A DNA stretch of 64,000 nt from Escallonia rubra (lineage: Eukaryota > Streptophyta > Magnoliopsida > Escalloniales > Escalloniaceae): the NCBI GenBank assembly GCA_033065855.1, contig JAVXUO010001076.1:62001-126000 (forward strand). Direction: 5' to 3'. Below, one piece after another: positions 57,189 to 64,000 of this stretch; positions within the stretch are counted from its first letter, which is position 1, and every line of letters starts with the position of its first letter. Made by a program: the position numbers and the translations under genes. The notes under the pieces were generated by a model. That model searched no databases. It had not been told where the DNA came from and was given only the letters and a program-made list of their open reading frames with translations.

Positions 57189-57620
57189 AGTATTCGGAGG
57201 GAAGATTTGAATTTAGATTAATTAATGGCCATTGCTAAAATTTTCAGGAATGAAGACAATAATTTCACGAAATAGAGAAAATGGTAAAATAAAAAATTCA
57301 AAAAAAGCTTCACTAGAAGAATGTAGATAGTATAAATTAGCTACATATTTTCCCTCTTTTAATGAGAGTTGATAAATTGCCACCGGTGCGATGTGGTCGT
57401 CAATCAATTATAGATGGGCGGGCAAGATCTAAGTTTCATTTAAAACCCGTCGTTTGCTATATTATGTAGTTTGACAATAAAGTTTATCGTATTGCCCTCC
57501 CTCCCGCCATAATACGTCTGTGCTTTCTTTTGACTTTTTGCTCTCATCCGAGGTACTTTTATCTAAAATTTTGTCCGTAGTAACATGTAGCGGACGATAA
57601 GAACGATTAAATGAAACTTG
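57189..57620. other. Flank of the hAT element with a sixth hairpin copy
   Basis: It contains GTCCGTAGTA-ACA-TGTAGCGGAC (57573-57595), a diverged copy of the cluster at 53462-53738, and a weaker possible relative near 57450-57473. No gene recognised. Confidence 0.5.
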
Positions 57621-57996
57621 TACTTCCTTCGCCCAACATAATTTGATTAATATTTTTACATGAAGATTAAAGATTTATGTGACATATTTTGTGTTTCTCA
57701 TTCTACCCTTTAAAGAGAGAGGAGGTGAAGAAAGTGAGTCAGAAGAGAGAAAATGAGTTAGTAGAGTGTTGAATATGGAGAGAGAAATGAATAAAAAAGT
57801 GTAAGAAGGTGGGACATGAGAAAGAAAATAAATTGATAGAGATTTAAATGTGAAGAGAGAAATGAAATAAAAAAAAGTGTAAAAAAGATAATTATGTAAA
57901 AGTAACTAAATGATATTTCTTAATTTCAAAATGAACAATTATTTTGGGACGGTATAAAAAAAAAGTTTAATCAAATTATGTGGACAAAATAAATAT
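57621..57996. mobile_element. Stowaway-like MITE
   Basis: The left end TACTTCCTTCGCCCAACATA (with ATTTGATTAA) is mirrored by the right end TTAATCAAATTATGTGGAC...AAATA. The interior (GAGAGAAATGAATAAAAAAG, AGAAAGTGAGTCAGAAGAGAG) resembles the element at 11457-11748, and an internal TGGGACGG lies near 57945. Confidence 0.65.
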
Positions 57997-58199
57997 ACGA
58001 TTGAACGGCTAGACTGCAGTGACGCAAAATCAGGTCGCATGTAAAAGTTTTCGTTTCGAAGGGTATAAAATCCGAAGAAAATGACAACCAACAAACCTAG
58101 CACACCAGAACTCACCAATGACGAGATTGTCCTTTTAATCGCTCCGTATGTCACTTTAATCGACGTATCTCACTCTTCTCTCTTTGAAATTATAGGTTA

Positions 58200-58570
58200 C
58201 CTGGGTGAAGGATCAGTATAACGTCGTTTTTGTGTCTTATCTGAAAAACCCAATCTTTCTTCATCTCATTTAGGTTTCAGCTTCACTCATATAGTTTGGG
58301 CTAATTCTCCCCTCAGTGGTCGCTAAAGCGGATTTTGTTCTACTCTGTATCGTATTAGCTGATTTTTGCTATCTGGGTTATGTGTAGAATGGGGTATAGC
58401 TTGTAATCCCAAGTGGGTTTTGCTTAATTTAGTCTGTGGTGATAGAAAAATAGTGAAACGTGGAGATTTTAGCTGCTGGGTGCAACCATGATGTCAACAC
58501 TAGCTCGATGTTTCCAAAGTTTGGCTCTTTTTCTTGAGAATTAGTGCGGGTCGCAAACGAATTCTATCAG
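58200..58570 (+). promoter_or_regulatory. Probable non-coding first exon and leader intron start
   Basis: Leader-like sequence ends at AATTCTATCAG/GTAATAG (58570/58571), a plausible donor that would pair with the acceptor TATTTGCAG at 59692 in front of the coding exon. The transcription start is not determined. Confidence 0.3.
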
Positions 58571-59692
58571 GTAATAGACCCAATTCACATTATTATCACT
58601 GGAGAGAGTGCGTGCGTGCGCGGGTTTTCTATTCTACTTTTTGTTAACTCGTGAATGCAATTACTCCCTTCTTCCCATTGAATTGAAAATTTGCAAAACT
58701 ATGGTATAGATTGTGGAACATTTATACATTGAACTGAACCCAAATGATAATCACATAGTTCATAACTATCGTTTGACAAGTAAGCTATGGTGAGAACAAT
58801 GATTAAGGTCACTATATGAATCTATTCTAGGAATTCACAAAAAGGCAAAATGTGGGAAAATCCAGTGGAATAGAGGGAGTATCTTGTTTGTAATGATTTT
58901 ACCCCCCTTTTGCATGTAGGGCATTAGTACTTACTGTAACTTCTTATTGTTTTCCTGACTATTCATGGCTAAGAGGAAGCAAATTCAAGAATCAGATATA
59001 TGTCCCTGTTAAGAAGTAAAGTAGGTGATGGACATAGGTTTAGTTCTTATTGTACAGACCTTTGAGAAATAGTTTGTGTTGGAATTTTGATTGATATGCA
59101 ATAAGCTTACATGAGATACCTGAGTGATGCGTATGGAACTACGTTAGATGACACGTGATATAATTCATACAAAAGAGGAAGACTTGCATTTCACTAGTGT
59201 TCAGCTAAAGCACATGACTACATGATTGGGCCTTCTACTTGCTTTTGAGATTGAAACATGGTACAGGAATTGATAGGAATAGAATGTTTTTTGGCTAAAA
59301 CAGTGCCCTTTAAATTTGGCCTGAAGTTGGATTCAAATAAAGGGCAAAGTGATATTGATGAATCACCATGAGATTTTAAGGCTGCTACTGTTTTTGGGAT
59401 ATCTAAGGGTGGCTATACAAGGTGGAATTTATTCCAATTAATCTTCCTATCGAAATGTAAGGAGATTGCCTGTCCAAGGGTAAACAAGGGAGAATGTCAG
59501 CAGAGCGTTGTTTTAAGCCACTATAGAAGAGTGCAAAAACGATAAAAACTGCCATGACTAACTAGTAACTAAAGTTTTGCATGCATATTACTTTATTCTA
59601 GGAATGTTTGGCACTTAATCGCTTTCCTTTTTGGTGCTCGTTGAGGGACATTTAGATTAAGCGTCATGATAATCCTCTCTCCTTATTTGCAG
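58571..59692. other. Probable leader intron, nothing else seen
   Basis: AT-rich sequence with no long reading frame. A GGAATAGAGGGAGTATC remnant at about 58868 looks like a MITE end. Confidence 0.4.
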
Positions 59693-59824
59693 GAAGCATG
59701 ATGGGAATTAAGGATTGGGTTTTGTCTCAGTTAGTAGCCAAGTCATTGGCCTCAGCAAGACCATTATCCAGCAGCAGCAGGTCTTTTAATGAGGAACCTG
59801 TTCATGGAGAGTTTGGCAACCAAG
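59693..59824 (+). CDS. N-terminal coding exon of an unrecognised plant protein
   Basis: After a good acceptor (CTTATTTGCAG) two successive ATGs (59698, 59701) open a frame of 42 codons plus one base, to a donor CAAG/GTAATA. The peptide starts MMGIKDWVLSQLVAKSLASA and is followed by a serine run and acidic residues. It looks like a genuine conserved start of a plant protein but I cannot name the family. No convincing next exon was found before 64000, so later exons may lie outside or beyond the LINE insertion. Confidence 0.5.
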
Positions 59825-60269
59825 GTAATATCTCTTCTCTTCCCTTATTTAGATGTGGGGTGCAACGTAATTTGTAGGAGTATGCTGTTTTAAAGTATAA
59901 GATGCTCCTTTGGATTTGCCATTTCTAAAATTTTCTTTTTGGTATATCTATGGTTGTCAATGTATAATTGTATATGAACAACCATGTTTGACTAAGCACT
60001 GGCTCAGATTGTCCTCCCTATTTCTTCCCAGTCAGCATTTAAACATTAGGCACTAGGAGAGGAGATGGTGAGCGTGTAGACCATTCGTTTGCTTGTAATT
60101 GTTGAGCAATGACGTAAAAGTCTATATAAAGAGGTGGTTGGCTAGAGCTGTGCCTGTACGCCTTGATGGTAGATGTGTCATGTGTTTTGATGGTTCTAGT
60201 ATGAAAATTTTCAGCATTGCTGTTTTGTCTCGGGGTAGGATGTCCTTGCGTGGAGTCTCATTGCCGCTT

Positions 60270-62340
60270 TCATCTTCTTGATTCCCAAAGACAGGCAAAG
60301 ATTCTTCCGGAAATCAGACCTCTAAGTCTGATATAAATAGTGACTACGAGCTGGTTTCTGTATTTTCTCACTAGGCTGAGTGTTGTGATGGTGGGTTCTT
60401 GGGGTTGACAAGTTTTGGGTGCAGTCTGTTTTGATAATGATCGCATCGATCAACCAGAATCAATAGTATTACCATGGGGTGGTTGTGCTAGCTGGAGTAT
60501 TGAAAGCATAAAGAGGAAGTTCGTTTTTTGTTCGTGGGAGGATGAGGTGTGAGAGTATACTGCTGAGAACTGGTATTAATTTGGGATGGGTCCAATGCAG
60601 AGAAGAGATATTACTTTGTGCATTTCCCTTATTCAAGGGAGTGTGTGTGTGTGGTGTTGTGGTTGGGGGCGGGGGGGAGGATATTGGGGGTTGATGATAG
60701 ATGTTAGGATTTAAGAATTTGTGATTGTTCAACATTACTTTCCTTGGAATGGCTTGGCAATGTATATTAAACAGCGATGCTTTGGGTGAAGGTGTTGTGA
60801 GTAAACTTTTTAATGGTGTCGACTTTTGGTAACCCGGACTGTTTATGAGACCTGGTATTAGCAAGCTTTGGGTAAATTTTAAGGAGCTCACTCATTTCTA
60901 GTTTGTGATGGAGCTTGGCTGAGGTTCTCAGCAGGGCCTTCCCGTCCTTTTTTCTAAATGATAGCTGCAGGGAGGCTTAAGTGGCAGCGTTAGCTTGGAA
61001 GTAGGCCTTTACTATAGGGTGTATAGCCAGTGATGTCCTTGTTTGCTTCCTTTATTCTCCATAAATGTGGAGAGGTAATAAGGTGTTTATACAAGGGAAA
61101 AACGCGAATGCAGCACCGTAGGGGTGAGCATCAAACTGTTCAAACCGATTTGAACTGCTCGAACCGATCAAATCGAACCAATCCAATCCAAACCGTCCAA
61201 AGATCTTAACGGTTTGGTTTCACATTTTCCAAACCGACCTTGGTTCGGTTTGGTTCACGATTCACATTTTTGAAACCGATTTCAAACCGGACCGAACCGA
61301 CCTATGATATGTTAATGTATTTTTAGTAACATTCTATTGATAATTACACATATAAGGTACTAAGCAACTCCAAAATAAACAAATCTTGAAAGTTAAAAGA
61401 AACGAAAATATTAACAACACTTAGAACACAATTTTTTTTTTACCAATGTCTAGTTTATATTTACTCATTCTTTCTCATTCATCAATGAGAACTTATATAT
61501 CGAATGAAATGAGATTATATGCAATTTAGAAAAAAATATAACTTCAATTAGTAGTGTGCAAAGTAGCAACGACTTTGAGTGGGCAAACCGATCCAAACCG
61601 AACCAAGCTGAACCATTTAAACCGACCAAACCAAACCATCCAAACCGATGATGTTTGGTTCGGTTTGGTTCACAATTTTTCAAACCGAGGGATAACGGTT
61701 CGGTTTGTGGTTTGACCCCCAAACCGAACCAAATGGAACCGTGCTCACCCCTATGCAGCGGTGATAGATAAGACGTGGTGCAAGCAATGCATAAGATGAG
61801 AGGATAATAATTCCTTGACTTCCTGTTGTCTGGAAATCCCTCCATCTAGTTAGACCCCACCCATCCGCTACACCATGTCATATCTATGACTGTTATGCTC
61901 TAAGATTTTCTCTTACCACAGGGTGTTCTAGTTGAAGTCTCATTATGCTCTCTTGATCTCTAGGGAACGTTTTCCTTTTTCCTGGAGGACTATCTCAAGG
62001 GGTGCTTCTTCTATTGGGAAGCAGCTGAAAGTGTGGGAAAGTACTTCTTAATTTGTGTCATACCTGTAGAGCCACTGTAGAGTCTGTAGGCCATCTTGTC
62101 CTACATTGCCTTGTATCATGGGAGCGTTGTTATGCCTAGATTGGTGTGGATTTGCTGAGGAGTTTGTCATACTACAACAACGAGATGAGGAGGGCCTGTT
62201 GGTCTTTGATTTGTATGTGTGTGATTGGGACTATTTGAAGGAACGGGACATTCTTGAGTACTTTTATTGTTTAGGTGATGCTGGTATTGAGGCTCAGGAG
62301 GCCTTCTCAACTGCATCTTGATGTGCATCAATAAGTGACA
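60270..62340 (+). pseudogene. Degenerate LINE remnant split by an hAT MITE
   Basis: Plus-strand translation gives weak LINE reverse-transcriptase traces: FIPKTGKDSSGNQTSKSDI then DYELVSVFSLG at about 60275-60375, comparable to the I-P-K...R-P-I-S-L region, and later a QSVLIMIAS piece. After the MITE a zinc-binding piece follows: L-C-H-T-C...ESVGHLVLHC at about 62053-62115. Many stops are present. The two halves may be one element or two fragments. Confidence 0.5.
61119..61753. mobile_element. hAT-like MITE with AACCGAACC subterminal repeats, full length
   Basis: The left end TAGGGGTGAGCATC and right end GTGCTCACCCCTA are inverted repeats. Dense AACCGA/TCGGTT motifs occupy both subterminal regions. 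The flanks GCAGCACC and GCAGCGGT agree at 5 of 8, compatible with an old 8-bp duplication. It is the same family as 49950-50529. Confidence 0.8.
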
Positions 62341-63007
62341 TTGGCATACTTTTGTCTAGTTTTTGTATAGTATTCGTGTACATGGGTTCCCCCCAACACT
62401 TCTGATATTGGATTTTCCGAACTGAGCTCCCGCCCCCGCCCCCACCTAATTTCTCTTTTTCCGACACATTCTCAGTATTCGAGACTGGGGGAAGGGGGGT
62501 GGGGATTCATAGGTTTGCATTTGAACAGTCTCTATATATATATTTGCAAACTAACTACTTCTGCTATTCGGTTTTGCCCTCGTACATGAGTCACAATTCG
62601 AGGGCCTTTGCCTATGGCCACACCATCCTGGAGCTAGGCTGAGGAAATACACCACCCCACATTATAATCACCAAGGCTTAAAAGCTCTGCACATAAGATC
62701 CCTGGCCCAACCACTACATCAAAGCATGGAAGGGAACTGATTCAATTTCTGAAGCCAACAAACATGAGCACGGGGCACTGAAAAGCTGAACCACAACTCT
62801 GCTCTTGTCGCCCAAAGGAGACCGATGCGTTTCCAATCTCGTACACTTGGCGTTTACATAATCTCTACATTGCAAATCCAATCCTGCGGTGTATGGTAGA
62901 ACTAATGATTGTTGCGAAGCACCGCTGCCAAATCCCTCACCTGTCTCAAATTTCTCTGATGAACCCTGCGATCTTACGTTTGGCTTTCGACGATCTTGAA
63001 ATGCAGC
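62341..63007. other. Intergenic, then probable 3'UTR of a minus-strand gene
   Basis: A C-rich run (62431-62447) and a G-rich run (62486-62502) lie about 40 bp apart. From about 62600 the base composition looks like a transcribed 3'UTR for the exon at 63008. No reading frame recognised. Confidence 0.35.
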
Positions 63008-63148
63008 TCACCCCAAAGGATTAGGTGTGATACAGCTCTCATCTACGCCAATCAGATCATTTCCTTGAAAGAAATACCTTTGGGCTTCAATGCCATATGG
63101 AGCACAAAATCCTACCATTAATTGCTCCAATTCGAATATGATGACCAT
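63008..63148 (-). CDS. Probable terminal coding exon of an unrecognised gene
   Basis: On the minus strand an acceptor CTAAATAG is followed by a 47-codon frame beginning MVIIFELEQLMVGFCAPYGI, with RYFFQGNDLIGVDES further on, and ending TPNPLG and TGA. The acidic/hydrophobic pattern and clean stop look like a real C-terminal exon. The gene would enter from the right of the window. I do not recognise the family, and no upstream exon was identified in 63150-64000. Confidence 0.4.
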   Translation of the reverse strand: MVIIFELEQLMVGFCAPYGIEAQRYFFQGNDLIGVDESCITPNPLG

Positions 63149-64000
63149 CTATTTAGATGGTGCACACAGTATAAAACAGAGAACCACCAATCACCAAAAC
63201 TCCAGAACACATCAGCAGGTATAGGTCAGGGAGAAGAGGCTAACAAATGATAAGAAAAATCTAACTTAGTAGAGCAAAAAGATTAAGCCTAACTTGTCTG
63301 AGGACAGACAGATGGTTCCAGAATGTCAGCTGTAGATTGCCCATGTGAAGAGAGAAAGAGGACCTACCTTAAAGCTTATATAACAAGAACTTGTACTGTC
63401 AAATTGAAATAGTTCAGCGGAACGAAATTGTCAACCCCGGATATGCTAATCCACCCTCGTTATTGTCTAGCTTCCTAAATATGGCTTTCCACCCCATGAA
63501 TATGATTTTTGACCTCTCAACTTGTCAGTTCATGGTTAGTTGCAAAATCTTCCCTCCCTTTTACACTTTTTGACAAATAACTCCCTTTTACACTTTTTTG
63601 ACAATATAACTCCCTTGGTTTTCAAGAGTTGCAATTGTTTTATTTGGGTTTACTAAATTGGTTGCTCCACAGTCCAAAAGGTCTGTTTCTACAATGCCCT
63701 TTAAATGGTTATATGCTGTGCACGTGCTATAAAAAGGCACGCAAAGATGTCAATTAGATATACCATTTGATTGCAAATGTAAAAGCAAATACCCACCCCT
63801 GCGTCTCTCTCCTTCCTTTCTCTGTATTACCTACCACCACTTTTGGATGTGGAACAATAACCTTCAGGATTTGAGATTGATTAAGTTTGTGTTAAACAAG
63901 ACCAGAACCACTTTAGACCAAACCCATTGGAAACAGGCAACCATAACCACTGAATTTGCCATGCAATGAGAAGGAAAACCTGTTTCATACATCTGGTTGC
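63149..64000. other. No gene recognised; one promoter-like spot
   Basis: Mixed sequence. The plus strand has a G-box CACGTG (63721-63726) directly before TATAAAAA (63728-63735), with CT-rich sequence downstream (63800-63825). This is a possible core promoter for a gene to the right. It conflicts in orientation with the exon at 63008-63148, so at most one of the two readings may extend through here. Confidence 0.3.

Noticed and set aside
63721-63735. G-box plus TATA as a definite promoter
   Set aside because: The match is good but no downstream gene is visible in the window, and it conflicts with the minus-strand exon nearby, so it is kept only as a note.

Overview
The window is nuclear DNA from a flowering plant, most likely a woody eudicot. 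The signs are spliced genes with long introns, plant-specific families (a plant synaptotagmin, a purple acid phosphatase), and many plant transposons: Mutator-like TIR elements, hAT and Stowaway MITEs, tRNA-derived SINEs, LINE remnants and solo LTRs. I cannot fix the species from sequence alone. There is no bacterial operon, CRISPR array, tRNA or rRNA gene that I can support.

Layout. 1-12000 is a transposon landscape: a Mutator-like element (341-2870) holding a 1.7 kb solo LTR, a LINE fragment, a second Mutator-like element (about 4175-5806), a MITE and a Stowaway-like MITE. 12117-30648 (+) is a 13-exon synaptotagmin-5-type gene, model about 563 aa. Its 18.5 kb span is mostly transposons sitting in introns 4, 6, 7, 8 and 10. 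30650-35790 is intergenic with LINE and SINE fragments. 35795-40673 (-) is a complete 9-exon purple acid phosphatase of the PAP26 type, model 490 aa, with a probable 5'UTR intron and a 12-codon upstream ORF. 41700-48000 is repeats: a tandem duplication dated by a SINE, and a GC-rich LTR-like element. 48012-49226 (+) is a single-exon ARM-repeat-like protein gene. 49900-53900 holds MITEs, a SINE and a cluster of 23-nt hairpins. 53907-57188 is an hAT transposon with a damaged transposase gene (-). 58200-59824 (+) looks like the 5' end of a gene I do not recognise (42 codons of N-terminus). A LINE remnant split by an hAT MITE follows. 63008-63148 (-) looks like the last coding exon of another unrecognised gene that enters from the right.

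The genes do not form a pathway: a lipid-binding membrane-contact tether, a secreted or vacuolar phosphatase and an ARM-type protein are simply neighbours. The more unusual content is in the repeats: two solo LTRs closed by 5-bp target duplications, a GC-rich LTR family with an internal 67/68-bp minisatellite and a shared short reading frame, a hairpin cluster with paired arm substitutions, and a Mutator-like element ending 46 bp before a synaptotagmin exon. Protein family calls rest on recalled family sequence, not on a search.
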